A stretch of DNA of 64,000 bases from Bacteroidales bacterium (GTDB lineage Bacteria > Bacteroidota > Bacteroidia > Bacteroidales > UBA932), in the NCBI GenBank assembly GCA_017477245.1, contig JAFUWY010000020.1, forward strand, positions 1 to 64,000. The letters run 5' to 3'. The notes below the pieces were generated by a model that was not told the origin of the DNA, searched no databases, and saw only the letters and a list, made by a program, of their open reading frames with translations. Every line of letters starts with the position of its first letter. Within the stretch, counting starts at the first letter, position 1. Shown here one piece after another: positions 1-7,857 of this stretch. The translations under genes and the position numbers were made by a program.

Positions 1-2
1 AT

Positions 3-305
3 CGTGATGTCCGCGGTCTGCTTGAAGTAGACGCCGCGGGTCTCGCCGCCGCCCTCACGGGCGTCTTCCTGCTGACCCGCCGGCCCGACGCCCCTCAACC
101 AGCCGCACCCGACGCCACGGAGCTCCTGCGCCAGGTGCAGTTCATCTCCGGGCTCGACCCGGCCGGCGCGGAAAGCTACGATTTCCTGCCCGTCGGCGAC
201 GGCTTCGTGATGACGGCCCGCTTCAGCGACAGCACCACGGCATCCTTCCTGCTGACCCCGCTGGACGGCGGCTCCTCCTTCGACCTGGTCGCCCTCAACC
301 CTTAA
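3..305 (+). CDS. C-terminal fragment of an unknown protein (cut by window edge)
   Basis: An open frame runs in from the left edge and ends at a TAA 13 nt before the next gene, so only about 100 C-terminal residues are visible. It has one hydrophobic stretch (AALTGVFLL) followed by a proline/alanine-rich linker and a small globular tail, which fits a membrane-anchored protein with an extracytoplasmic end. I do not recognise a family. The tight spacing suggests co-transcription with the secreted plug-like protein downstream. Confidence 0.55.
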   Translation, partial: RDVRGLLEVDAAGLAAALTGVFLLTRRPDAPQPAAPDATELLRQVQFISGLDPAGAESYDFLPVGDGFVMTARFSDSTTASFLLTPLDGGSSFDLVALNP

Positions 306-318
306 CAAGCATCCCATC

Positions 319-951
319 ATGAACAAGCACATCATCCTCTTCCTTCTCCTGCTCCTCACTCCGCTTGCGCTCAGCGCGCAGCAGACCCTCTATGTCATCG
401 ACAACGTGACCGTCGACAAGTTCGACGGCAGCCAGCTCAAGGGCAAGACCATCCGCGACTACAAGATCTCCACGACCGGCTCCGGCCGCAAGGCCGTGAC
501 GGTCCACTCCATCACCACGGGCCCGTCCGTCATCTCCTTCTCCGGGGACTTCTTCTCCAAGGAAGAATTGGAACGTCTCCGCCAGCAGACCGACAGATTC
601 CGCATCCAGGCCGATTCCCTGATGAAATCCGGGGCCTTGCAGAAACAGCTGAACACCTACGGACAGTTCCGCTACGTCATCGACGGCACGCTGGTCGACG
701 ATGGATCGGCCTTCCGCTCCATCGCGCCCGGGGACATCGCCGGCATCTCGGTCCTCAACCGGACGGAGAGCAAGAAGAAATACGATTTCGACGGGACCAT
801 CATCGAAGTCACGACCCGGGGGAACCCCGACGTAGAGGCGCTCCTCGGGAAGATGCCCGGCGTCAAGCTCTCCAAGGACGGCACCATCACCGTCAACGGC
901 GAGAAAGTCAAGAGTATCAGCATCAACGGCAAGACCTACAAGATAGACTGA
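319..951 (+). CDS. Secreted protein made of TonB-plug-like segments, no barrel
   Basis: 210 residues with a clear signal peptide (long Leu run then LSAQQ at about residue 20). The middle carries YVIDG ... IAPGDIAGISVLNR ... IIEVTTRG, the same order as the plug domain of SusC-type receptors (VIDG, then DI..I.VLKD, then GVI.ITT). The N-terminus has a weaker second version (YVIDN) and the C-terminus another plug-like motif (LLGKMPGVKLSKDGTITVNG). There is no beta-barrel, so it cannot be a transporter by itself; a periplasmic signalling or docking role is inference. The start follows the preceding stop by 13 nt. Confidence 0.6.
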   Translation: MNKHIILFLLLLLTPLALSAQQTLYVIDNVTVDKFDGSQLKGKTIRDYKISTTGSGRKAVTVHSITTGPSVISFSGDFFSKEELERLRQQTDRFRIQADSLMKSGALQKQLNTYGQFRYVIDGTLVDDGSAFRSIAPGDIAGISVLNRTESKKKYDFDGTIIEVTTRGNPDVEALLGKMPGVKLSKDGTITVNGEKVKSISINGKTYKID

Positions 952-975
952 TCCTCCCTTCAACTCGGCCTGAAG

Positions 976-1063
976 CGTGCATAACGTCCGATAATCATGG
1001 ACGTTATGCACGTTTTCGACCATTTTCGTTCACAACGTCCGCGTTTCAGGGACGTTATGCACG
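976..1063 (+). repeat. 88-bp double-hairpin element, family 1, copy A
   Basis: Two adjacent palindromes. The first has perfect 14-bp arms (CGTGCATAACGTCC at 976-989 and its complement at 999-1012) and a 9-nt loop. A 14-nt spacer follows, then a second hairpin (CGTTCACAACGTCC at 1027-1040, partner at 1050-1063, two mismatches) with a 9-nt loop. It is the left flank of the RAYT gene and matches copies at 2086-2173 and 4843-4930. The layout is that of a REP doublet (BIME/REPIN). Confidence 0.9.
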
Positions 1064-1146
1064 GTCCCGGATGTGTGAGACCCACCCGGGCCCACAAAAA
1101 AGGGGAAGACCTTAACGCAGAATAACGGGAAAAACCGCCGAAAGGA

Positions 1147-1178
1147 TTTGGAAGGGAAGACGCATTCCGCTATATTTG
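1147..1178 (+). promoter_or_regulatory. Promoter of the RAYT gene
   Basis: TTTG at 1147-1150, exactly 20 nt, then TATATTTG at 1171-1178: a full match to the Bacteroidetes -33/-7 promoter. The start codon is 16 nt downstream. Confidence 0.75.
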
Positions 1179-1194
1179 TGAAAAACGAACGACT

Positions 1195-2076
1195 ATGAAA
1201 TACATGAAGAAAGTCTGGTTAGTGACCACGGACCATCTGGAGGATGGTCTTTGGTTCCGGGAGATGGAAGATTTCAAAGTGGGGATGAATTATGTCGCCG
1301 TGCAGGTATCCCGGTCCCGGGTGGTTGTCCTCGCCTTTATCCTGATGTCCAATCACGTACATTTCGTATTGTATGGGACCCGAGAGGATGTCCTGGCCTT
1401 TATCCATGGGTTCAAAGCCCGCTATTCCCGCTATCTGCAGCGCAAGTATGGATTGCAGGAGCATCTCCGCGACAATGACCTTGATCTGCAGGAGATCCCG
1501 GAAGATGACGGACAGGAATCGCTGGAGAGAGCCATCGCCTATGTGCAGATGAATAGTGTAGCGGCCAATATCTGCCTTCATGCATCCCAATATCCGTGGG
1601 GAAGCGGCGACGCTTTCTTCAACCCCGCTCCGAAGAAGGGCCGGCCTCTCGGAGCACTGTCCATCCGTTCCAAAAGGCGCATTCTCCACTGCGCCTGCGA
1701 ACTTCCGGATCACTGGACGCTCTGTGACGAGGGCTACATCCTCCCCTCTTCCTATTTGAATATCAAGTATGTGGAGCAACGGTTCCAAACACCCAGGCGG
1801 ATGAACTACTTTCTGGTCAATTCCTCCAAGGCAAAAAGACGCCTCGGCGCCGGCGGATCAGAGCTTCCCTCGTTCCGGGATCAGACCATCCTTTCCGTAC
1901 TGCCGGACCTGTGCCGGACCCTGTTCGGCAAATCCGGATTTGAAGACCTGTCCGAAACGGAACAACCCGAGATGTTGCGGCAACTCCGCTTCCGCTTTGG
2001 CTGCCAGGTCAACCAGCTGGCGCGTGTAACCGGACTCTCATATGATACTGCAGCACGACTTCTGGACGGCATCTGA
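1195..2076 (+). mobile_element. REP-associated tyrosine transposase (RAYT, Y1_Tnp family)
   Basis: 293 residues. The HUH metal-binding motif is visible as SNHVHFVLY (His54 and His56), and a conserved tyrosine lies in AIAYVQMNSVAAN (Tyr116), where Y1 transposases carry their nucleophile. The C-terminal third (VNQLARVTGLSYDTAARLL) looks like a helix-turn-helix, as in several RAYT groups. The family nicks and rejoins single-stranded DNA at REP hairpins. The gene has its own strong promoter and lies between two direct copies of the double hairpin, with the stop only 9 nt before the right copy. Base composition is lower in GC than the neighbours, suggesting acquisition. The frame is intact and no key residue is missing. 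Confidence 0.85.
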
Positions 2077-2085
2077 CCCGTTGGG

Positions 2086-2173
2086 CGTGCACAACGTCCG
2101 AAAAACCGGGACGTTATGCACGAATAGGGCCTGAAACGTTCACAACGTCCGTGTTTCAGGGACGTTGTGAACG
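2086..2173 (+). repeat. 88-bp double-hairpin element, family 1, copy B
   Basis: Right flank of the RAYT gene, in the same orientation as copy A. The first hairpin has arms at 2086-2099 and 2109-2122 (one mismatch). After a 14-nt spacer, the second has perfect arms CGTTCACAACGTCC at 2137-2150 and 2160-2173. Both loops are 9 nt. The second loop (gtgtttcag) differs by one base from that of copy A (gcgtttcag). Confidence 0.9.
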
Positions 2174-2256
2174 GTCGGCGGTGTCGGGGCGAAGTTCCAG
2201 GGGGAACCAGGGCAGTCCCGGAGGAGGGAGAAAAGGACGCGGGGCTCCGCAGCGGC

Positions 2257-3507
2257 TTATGCCGCGTCGGAAGCGGCCAGGGCGCCGGCGACGACGGCCG
2301 CGGTGGACCAGGCGGCCTGGAGGTTGAAGCCGCCGGTGACGGCGTCCAGGTCCAGCGCCTCGCCGGCGAAGAACAGGCCTGGGAAAAGTTTGGACTCCAG
2401 GGTGTTGATCGAGATGCCCGTCAGGGCGACGCCCCCGCAGGTCACGAATTCTTCCTTGAAACGGGCGCGGCCGGCGACCGGGTAGGCGTCGGCCGTGAGC
2501 GTGGCGGCGAGCCGGGCTGCGCCCTTGCCGCCGAGCTCGGCCCAGCGGAGATCTTCACGCAGGCCGGCACGTCCCAGCAGGTGGCGCCAGAGCCGGGCGG
2601 TGATGCCGGACGGCGGCGTGGAAGCGGCCTGTTTGCGGGCGTCGCCCGCTGCGGCCGCGGCGATCCACGTCCGGGCCTCCGCCTCAGTGGCGTCCAGCCA
2701 GTTGATATGCAGGGTGCCGGTATATTGGCAGCCGGCCAGATGACGCGCAGCGTAGGAGCTCAGGCGGAGCGTCGCCGGGCCGCTCACGCCCCAGTCGGTG
2801 AGCAGCAGCGTACCGCGGGAGCGGAAATTCGTGCCGGCGAGCGAGAGCGCCGCCTGCTCCACCACGGTCCCCATCAGGGCCCGCAGGCCCGCGTCGGGGA
2901 TTTTCAAGGTGAAAAGGGAAGGTACGCACGGGGTCACTTCCACGCCTTCCGGCAGCAGGCGCTGCAGCTTCTGCTGCGAGCTCCCGCCCACGGTCACGAT
3001 GATCCTGTCATACGGGGGCATATCCCCCGGGCCCGTCAGTTCAAATCCCCCGTCCGGCAGCGCCTCGATGCGCTCGACCGGGGCGTTGCACACGACGTGC
3101 ACCCCGGCCTCCCGCAACCCACGCTCCAGCGTGCGGACGATCTGCATGGCGTCCTGGCTGACCGGGAAGACGCACTGGTCGGGCTGCGTGATGAGCCGCA
3201 CACCTTCCGCCTCGAACCAGCGCTGCGTGTCGGCCGGGCTGAGCACCCGCAGGGCGCGGCGCATCAACTGCGCGCCGCGGGGATACACCTCCTCGAGCCG
3301 CATCAGCCCGGGCTCGGCGCGCCCGCTGAGCGCCACGTCGCGGAAACTGTTGGTGAGGTTGCACCGCCCGCCGCCCGTCACGGCCACCTTGGCCAGCAGC
3401 CTCGGCCCGGCTTCGAAGACGGTCACGTCGGCTTCCGGCCGGGCCCGCTTCACGCCGATGGCGCAGAAGCAGCCGGCCGCCCCGCCGCCGATGATGGCGA
3501 CCTTCAT
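2257..3507 (-). CDS. BaiN/HI0933-family FAD-dependent oxidoreductase
   Basis: 416 residues. The N-terminus has the dinucleotide-binding motif IIGGGAAG followed by VFEAGPRLLAKVAVTGGGRCNLTN, the signature of the HI0933/BaiN flavoprotein family, and the C-terminus has the second FAD contact (GEALDLDAVTGGFNLQAAWSTA). The substrate is unknown; the bile-acid dehydrogenation reported for one BaiN should not be assumed here. The start is chosen at MKVAIIGG because the upstream extension lacks family similarity and this ATG overlaps the preceding stop by 4 nt (ATGA), so it is the last gene of the pterin operon. Confidence 0.85.
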   Translation of the reverse strand: MKVAIIGGGAAGCFCAIGVKRARPEADVTVFEAGPRLLAKVAVTGGGRCNLTNSFRDVALSGRAEPGLMRLEEVYPRGAQLMRRALRVLSPADTQRWFEAEGVRLITQPDQCVFPVSQDAMQIVRTLERGLREAGVHVVCNAPVERIEALPDGGFELTGPGDMPPYDRIIVTVGGSSQQKLQRLLPEGVEVTPCVPSLFTLKIPDAGLRALMGTVVEQAALSLAGTNFRSRGTLLLTDWGVSGPATLRLSSYAARHLAGCQYTGTLHINWLDATEAEARTWIAAAAAGDARKQAASTPPSGITARLWRHLLGRAGLREDLRWAELGGKGAARLAATLTADAYPVAGRARFKEEFVTCGGVALTGISINTLESKLFPGLFFAGEALDLDAVTGGFNLQAAWSTAAVVAGALAASDAA

Positions 3508-3833
3508 CGTTCGTAGGTGGCTTCGTTGCCCGGGCATTCCTCCACCTCGACCTTGTAGCACTGCGGAATCTGCTCGCAGATCCAGCGGGCGAGGTTCTCG
3601 GTGGTGGGGTTGAAGGGCAGGACTTCATTGAGGTCGCGGTGGTCGAGCGCCCCGCAGATGCGGCGCTCGATCTCGCAGAAATCGACCACCATGCCGTCGG
3701 CGTCCAGCTCTTCGGCCGCGCAGTACACGGTGATCTTCCAGTTGTGGCCATGGTCCGGCTCCGTCTGCGTGCCGCCGGCGAAGGAGATATGGTGGCTGGC
3801 CGAGACCTCCAGCGTCTTCTTGACCTTAAACAT
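3504..3833 (-). CDS. PTPS-III-type 6-pyruvoyltetrahydropterin synthase paralogue
   Basis: 109 residues of the QueD/PTPS family. The zinc histidines are present (SHH at 14-15; HGH at 28-30), but the catalytic cysteine of QueD is replaced: the motif reads TEPDHGH, with Glu25 three residues before HGH. ExxHGH is the published signature of PTPS-III, which converts dihydroneopterin triphosphate directly to 6-hydroxymethyldihydropterin and so replaces FolB in folate synthesis. It starts 8 nt inside the end of folE, which makes the substrate, and overlaps the flavoprotein gene by ATGA. A canonical QueD with intact cysteine lies upstream in the same operon, so the two are unlikely to be redundant. 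Function is inferred from the motif and context. Confidence 0.8.
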   Translation of the reverse strand: MFKVKKTLEVSASHHISFAGGTQTEPDHGHNWKITVYCAAEELDADGMVVDFCEIERRICGALDHRDLNEVLPFNPTTENLARWICEQIPQCYKVEVEECPGNEATYER

Positions 3834-4416
3834 TGCTCTTCGCGATATAGGAAAGGAACTCGTTGCGCGTCTGCGCGTTGGACCGGAAGGTGCCGGTGAG
3901 GTAGGTGGAGGTCATCACGCCGCTCTTCCGCACGCCGCGGCTCTCCTTGCACATGTGGCGGCCGCGCATCATCAGCGCCATGCCGCGCGGCGGGTTCTCC
4001 GTCCCGAGCGCCGCGGTGAGCATCTCCACCACGTCGTGGACCAGGCGCTCCTGGACCTGCAGGCGGGCGGAGCAGTAGTCCACCACGCGTCCGATCTTGC
4101 TCAGCCCCAGGATCCGGCCCTTCGGGTTGGGCAGGTAGGCGAACCAGTACTCGCCGAAGAAGGTGCGGCAGTGGTGCTCGCACACGGAGTAGAAGGGGCC
4201 CGTGTCCACGACCATGTCGTCGTAGATGATGCCGTCCTGGCCGTTGGGGAAGGTGGTCACGACCGGCGCCTGGGCCGGGTCGTAACCGCGGAACATCTCG
4301 CCGAACATCCGGATCATGCGGTCCGGCGTGTCGAGCAGGCCCGTGCGGCCCGGATCTTCGCCGATGAACTCGAGGAGTTCGCGGATATGCTGCTTGGCTT
4401 GTTCTTCTGTGATCAT
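3826..4416 (-). CDS. folE: GTP cyclohydrolase I
   Basis: 196 residues, normal for the family. It converts GTP to 7,8-dihydroneopterin triphosphate, the first step of folate and of queuosine synthesis. Visible motifs include the zinc-binding CEHHC segment, LGLSKIGRVV and the C-terminal MMRGRHMCKESRGVRKSG, all typical of FolE type I. The ATG overlaps the upstream QueD stop (ATGA), and the end overlaps the PTPS-III gene, so all products should be made together. FolE between two different pterin synthases fits one supplier feeding two pathways. Confidence 0.95.
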   Translation of the reverse strand: MITEEQAKQHIRELLEFIGEDPGRTGLLDTPDRMIRMFGEMFRGYDPAQAPVVTTFPNGQDGIIYDDMVVDTGPFYSVCEHHCRTFFGEYWFAYLPNPKGRILGLSKIGRVVDYCSARLQVQERLVHDVVEMLTAALGTENPPRGMALMMRGRHMCKESRGVRKSGVMTSTYLTGTFRSNAQTRNEFLSYIAKSNV

Positions 4417-4742
4417 AGCTCGAAGGTTGCGGTGTTGTCGGAAGTCTCCCGGACGATGACCTTGTAGCAGTGCGGGATCTGGTCGCAGATCCACCGGGCG
4501 AGGTTCTCGGCGGTGGGGTTGAAGGGCAGGACTTCGTTGAGGTCGCGGTGGTCGAGCTTGTCGGTCACGCGCTCCTTGATGGTCTTGAAGTCCACGACCA
4601 TCCCGTTGGCGTCGAGCCCCGGGGCCTTGCAGAAGACCTCGATCTCGTAATTGTGCCCGTGCGGCCGGGCGCACTTGGTGGGGTAGTCCACTTCCAGGTG
4701 GTGGCTCGCGGCGATGCGGATCTTTTTGGAGGCATAATACAT
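4413..4742 (-). CDS. queD: 6-carboxy-5,6,7,8-tetrahydropterin synthase
   Basis: 109 residues, the same length as its paralogue two genes downstream. It has the full canonical QueD site: SHH at 14-15, Cys24 in KCARPHGH (CxxxHGH) and the conserved DHRDLNEVLPFNPTAENLARW segment. QueD turns dihydroneopterin triphosphate into carboxytetrahydropterin on the way to queuosine. It is the first gene of the operon and has a strong promoter with almost no leader. The start is set at MYYASKK, just downstream of that promoter. Confidence 0.9.
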   Translation of the reverse strand: MYYASKKIRIAASHHLEVDYPTKCARPHGHNYEIEVFCKAPGLDANGMVVDFKTIKERVTDKLDHRDLNEVLPFNPTAENLARWICDQIPHCYKVIVRETSDNTATFEL

Positions 4743-4749
4743 GGTCCTG

Positions 4750-4781
4750 CAAATATAGCGGATTGCCCGCACCCGTCCAAA
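4750..4781 (-). promoter_or_regulatory. Promoter of the queD-folE operon
   Basis: On the minus strand TTTG (4778-4781), 20 nt, then TATATTTG (4750-4757), a full Bacteroidetes match. The ATG begins at 4742, so the transcript should carry only a few untranslated bases. Confidence 0.75.
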
Positions 4782-4842
4782 TCCTTCCGATGTGTTTTGG
4801 TGCGTATCCGGTCTCCGGGACAAAGGTCTTGACACCGCCGAC

Positions 4843-4930
4843 CGTTCACAACGTCCCTGAATCGCGGACGTTGTGCACGAAAACGGCCAAAAACGTGCAT
4901 AACGTCCGTAAAATCGGGACGTTATGCACG
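4843..4930 (-). repeat. 88-bp double-hairpin element, family 1, copy C (inverted, no transposase)
   Basis: Arms at 4843-4856/4866-4879 (one mismatch) and 4894-4907/4917-4930 (perfect CGTGCATAACGTCC), 9-nt loops, 14-nt spacer. Loop and spacer sequences match copies A and B only when reversed, so it is inverted relative to them. It lies between the divergent queD and serine palmitoyltransferase genes and carries no gene: a dispersed non-autonomous copy. Confidence 0.9.
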
Positions 4931-4985
4931 TTCCGAGCCGGCACGCGCCAGCGGTCCGGAAGGTGGGTGGAATGGCCAGGAGATG

Positions 4986-5014
4986 TTGGATATTAAGGAA
5001 AATGTGTATCTTTG
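4986..5014 (+). promoter_or_regulatory. Promoter of the sphingolipid gene pair
   Basis: TTGG at 4986-4989, 17 nt, then TATCTTTG at 5007-5014. The start codon is 32 nt downstream. Confidence 0.6.
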
Positions 5015-5045
5015 CACCTTGTACTAATTGATTAAACCGCACCGA

Positions 5046-6239
5046 ATGAAAAAAATCCTGAACGAGCTCTGCGCCAAGGATACGCGCGCAGTCGAGGCTA
5101 GGGCTGCGGGGATCTACCCCTATTACCGCCCCATCTCCTCCGGCCAGGACCCGCTCGTCACCATGGCTGACGGCAGCAAGGTCCTGATGTTCGGCTCGAA
5201 CTCCTATCTCGGACTCTCGGACGACCCCCGGCTCAAGGAGGCCGCCATCAAAGCGATAGAAAAATACGGCACCAGCTGCTCCGGCAGCCGTTTCCTTAAC
5301 GGCACCCTCGACATCCATGAGGAACTCGAGGCCAAGCTCGCGAAATTCGTGGGCAAGGAAGAAGCCGTCACCTACAGCACCGGCTTCCAGGTCAACCTGG
5401 GCGTCATCAGCGCCCTGGGCTTCCGCGGCGGATACATCTTCCTCGACGCCCTGGACCACGCCTGCATCATCGACGGCAGCCGCCTGAGCTTCAGCGAAGT
5501 GCGCAAGTTCCGCCACAACGACATGGGCGACCTGGAGAAGAAGCTCTGGCTGACGCCGCGCAACGCCCCGAAACTCATCGTGGTGGACGGCGTGTACTCG
5601 ATGGAGGGCGACATCGCCCCGCTGCCCGAGCTGGTGAAGCTCGCCAAGAAATACAAGGCTTCCGTGATGGTGGACGACGCCCACGGCCTCGGCGTGATCG
5701 GCGAGAACGGCTCCGGCACAGCCAGCCACTTCGGCCTGACGAAGGAGACGGACCTCATCATGGGCACCTTCTCCAAGAGCTTCGGCTCGCTGGGCGGCTT
5801 CATCGCCGGCGACCACGAAGTCATCGACTACCTCAAGCACAACTCCCGCACGCTGATCTTCAGCGCCTCGATGACCCCGGCCGCCGTGGCCGCCGCCTCC
5901 TGCGCGCTGGACATCATGATCAACGAGCCGGAGCGCCGCGAAAACCTCTGGAAGGTCACGCGCCACGCGCAGGAGGCCTTCAAGGCGGCTGGCTTCGACA
6001 CCGGCCACACCCAGTCCCCGATCATCCCGCTGTTCGTGCGCGACACCATCAAGGCGATGAAGATCGTGCCGATGGCCTACCAGCAGGGCGTGTTCATCAC
6101 CCCGGTGATCGCCCCGGCCGTGCCCGAGAAAGACGTGCTGATCCGCTTCGCGCTGATGGCGACCCACACCATCGAGCAGGTGGACGAGGCGGTGGAGAAA
6201 CTCACCAAGATCTTCCGCGAACTCGATATCATCCAATAA
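5046..6239 (+). CDS. spt: Serine palmitoyltransferase
   Basis: 397 residues of the alpha-oxoamine synthase family. It joins serine and a long-chain acyl-CoA to 3-ketosphinganine, the first step of the sphingolipids characteristic of Bacteroidales. The PLP lysine is Lys244 in GTFSKSFGSLGG; LMFGSNSYLGL, SGSRFLNGTLD, VDGVYSMEGD and DDAHGLGV are the expected signatures, and the sequence runs closely parallel to the Bacteroides enzyme as I recall it. The start is MKKILNEL, not the in-frame TTG upstream. The reductase follows one base after the stop. 2-amino-3-ketobutyrate CoA ligase is the alternative, but the context favours Spt. Confidence 0.9.
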   Translation: MKKILNELCAKDTRAVEARAAGIYPYYRPISSGQDPLVTMADGSKVLMFGSNSYLGLSDDPRLKEAAIKAIEKYGTSCSGSRFLNGTLDIHEELEAKLAKFVGKEEAVTYSTGFQVNLGVISALGFRGGYIFLDALDHACIIDGSRLSFSEVRKFRHNDMGDLEKKLWLTPRNAPKLIVVDGVYSMEGDIAPLPELVKLAKKYKASVMVDDAHGLGVIGENGSGTASHFGLTKETDLIMGTFSKSFGSLGGFIAGDHEVIDYLKHNSRTLIFSASMTPAAVAAASCALDIMINEPERRENLWKVTRHAQEAFKAAGFDTGHTQSPIIPLFVRDTIKAMKIVPMAYQQGVFITPVIAPAVPEKDVLIRFALMATHTIEQVDEAVEKLTKIFRELDIIQ

Positions 6240-6240
6240 G

Positions 6241-7035
6241 ATGGTCATCCTCATCACCGGCATCACCTCCGGCTTCGGCCGCGCGATGGCCGCGCGCCTG
6301 AGCGCCGACGGACACAAGGTCTACGGCACCCACCGCAAGGCCGGCGACCGGCTGTCCGGCGTGACCTACATCCAGGCCGACGTCCAGCGGGCGGAGGACT
6401 GCGAGGCCGCGGTGAAGAAGGTGCTGGACGCCGAAGGGCGCATCGACGTATTCATCAACAATGCCGGCATGGGCATCGGCGGTCCGCTGGAGTTCTCATC
6501 CCTGGAGGACGCGGAGCGCCAGATGGACATCAACTGGATGGGCATGGTGCGCTGCCTGCACTGGGTCCTGCCCGCCATGCGGCGGCAGGGCGGAGGCAAG
6601 ATCCTCTGCTTCAGCTCGATCGGCGGCCTGATGGGACTCCCCTTCCAGGGCCTCTACTCCGCCTCGAAATTCGCCATCGAAGGCTACTGCGAGGCCTTGC
6701 GCCTCGAGACCAAGGCCTTCGGCATCCAGGTGGTCGTGATCGAGCCCGGCGACTTCGCCACGGCCTTCACGGCGCAGCGCAAGAGCGTCGCCAACCCCGA
6801 GGCGTACGAGGTCTACAAGACCTATGCGAAGTCCCTGGCGAGCATCGAGAAGGACGAGACCACCGGCCTCAAGCCGGAGTACCTCGCCGCCAAGGTCGCG
6901 AAGATCGTCACGAAGAAGCACCCGCGCTACCACTACATCATCTCCACCCTGGAGCAGCGCCTGTCCGTGACGCTCAAGAAGATCCTGCCGCCGAGCTGGT
7001 TCGCGGCGATCCTCGGCAGCTACTACAAGTTGTAG
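6241..7035 (+). CDS. Short-chain dehydrogenase, likely 3-ketosphinganine reductase
   Basis: 264 residues of the classical SDR family. The cofactor motif TGITSGFG (6-13), NNAG (73-76) and the catalytic YSASK (Tyr139, Lys143) are intact. The C-terminal extension (KKILPPSWFAAILGSYYKL) is amphipathic and may touch the membrane. It starts one base after serine palmitoyltransferase, so the two are translated from one message; reduction of 3-ketosphinganine is the obvious next reaction. That substrate is inferred from position only. Confidence 0.75.
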   Translation: MVILITGITSGFGRAMAARLSADGHKVYGTHRKAGDRLSGVTYIQADVQRAEDCEAAVKKVLDAEGRIDVFINNAGMGIGGPLEFSSLEDAERQMDINWMGMVRCLHWVLPAMRRQGGGKILCFSSIGGLMGLPFQGLYSASKFAIEGYCEALRLETKAFGIQVVVIEPGDFATAFTAQRKSVANPEAYEVYKTYAKSLASIEKDETTGLKPEYLAAKVAKIVTKKHPRYHYIISTLEQRLSVTLKKILPPSWFAAILGSYYKL

Positions 7036-7065
7036 AAAACGCTTCCCGCCTGGCCGGAGGCCGGG

Positions 7066-7857
7066 CTACTCCAGCCAGCGGAGGAAGTCCTCCACGCGGG
7101 CGCGGGAGACCGTGGGCTCGAAGGGCGGCGCGGGCTGCAGGTCCAGGCGCAGCCGCCCGCTGAAGTGGCGGCTGACGCTGCGCACGGCGTGGCGCGCGAC
7201 GATCGCGCCCCGCGAGATGCGGAAGAATTCCGACGGGTCGAGCTCCGCCTCGAGGGCGTCGAGCGAGCGCTCGAACAGGTAGCGCTCCCCCTCGTCCGTG
7301 AAGAGATAGTTCGCCTTGTCCTCCGAGAAGAAGGCCGCGACGGACTGCGCCGGCACCGGGATGATCCGCTCGCCCACGGTCACGACGAACCGCTCCTTGT
7401 ACGGCTTCGGCGCGCGGCCGCCCACGGCGGCGAGCAGCGCCTCCACGTCGAACGCCGGCCCGCGCGTCTCGTCGCCGGCCGCCGCCTGCTGCGCGATGCG
7501 CTCGCGGCAGCGGCCCACCGCCCGCGCCAGCGCCTCCTCGCCGATCGTCTTGAGCAGGTAGTCGATGCTCCCCGCCTCGAAGGCCTTGACGGCATAGGTG
7601 TCGTAGGCCGTGGTCATAATCACCTGGGCGCGCACCGGCACCTGCCGGAATATCTCAAAGCATTCTCCGTCAGCGAGTTCCACGTCCATGAAAATGACAT
7701 CTATGGGGGGGTCGGCAGCCAGGTAGGCCACCGTGTCGCCCACGGAGCCGGTGGCGGCCACGACCTCGATATCGGGGAAACGGGACTCCAGGAGGCGCGT
7801 CAGCTGGGCCTGCGCCATCCGCTCGTCTTCGACGATCAGGGCTTTCATCTTCTTCAT
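7066..7857 (-). CDS. LytTR-family response regulator
   Basis: 263 residues: an N-terminal receiver (VEDE acidic pocket, FMDVEL phospho-acceptor Asp, conserved Thr in MTTAY and Lys in SIDYLLKT) and a C-terminal LytTR DNA-binding domain (VPAQSVAAFFSEDKANYLF ... FFRISRGAIVARHAV). It overlaps the kinase gene by ATGA. The kinase is divergent from the starch locus, so control of that locus is possible but not shown. An alternative start three codons in would change little. Confidence 0.9.
   Translation of the reverse strand: MKKMKALIVEDERMAQAQLTRLLESRFPDIEVVAATGSVGDTVAYLAADPPIDVIFMDVELADGECFEIFRQVPVRAQVIMTTAYDTYAVKAFEAGSIDYLLKTIGEEALARAVGRCRERIAQQAAAGDETRGPAFDVEALLAAVGGRAPKPYKERFVVTVGERIIPVPAQSVAAFFSEDKANYLFTDEGERYLFERSLDALEAELDPSEFFRISRGAIVARHAVRSVSRHFSGRLRLDLQPAPPFEPTVSRARVEDFLRWLE

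Noticed and set aside
7036..7065. Hairpin CCTGGCC/GGCCGGG between the convergent reductase and regulator genes as a mobile repeat
   Set aside because: Short, GC-rich and with no second copy seen; probably a simple terminator-like stem.
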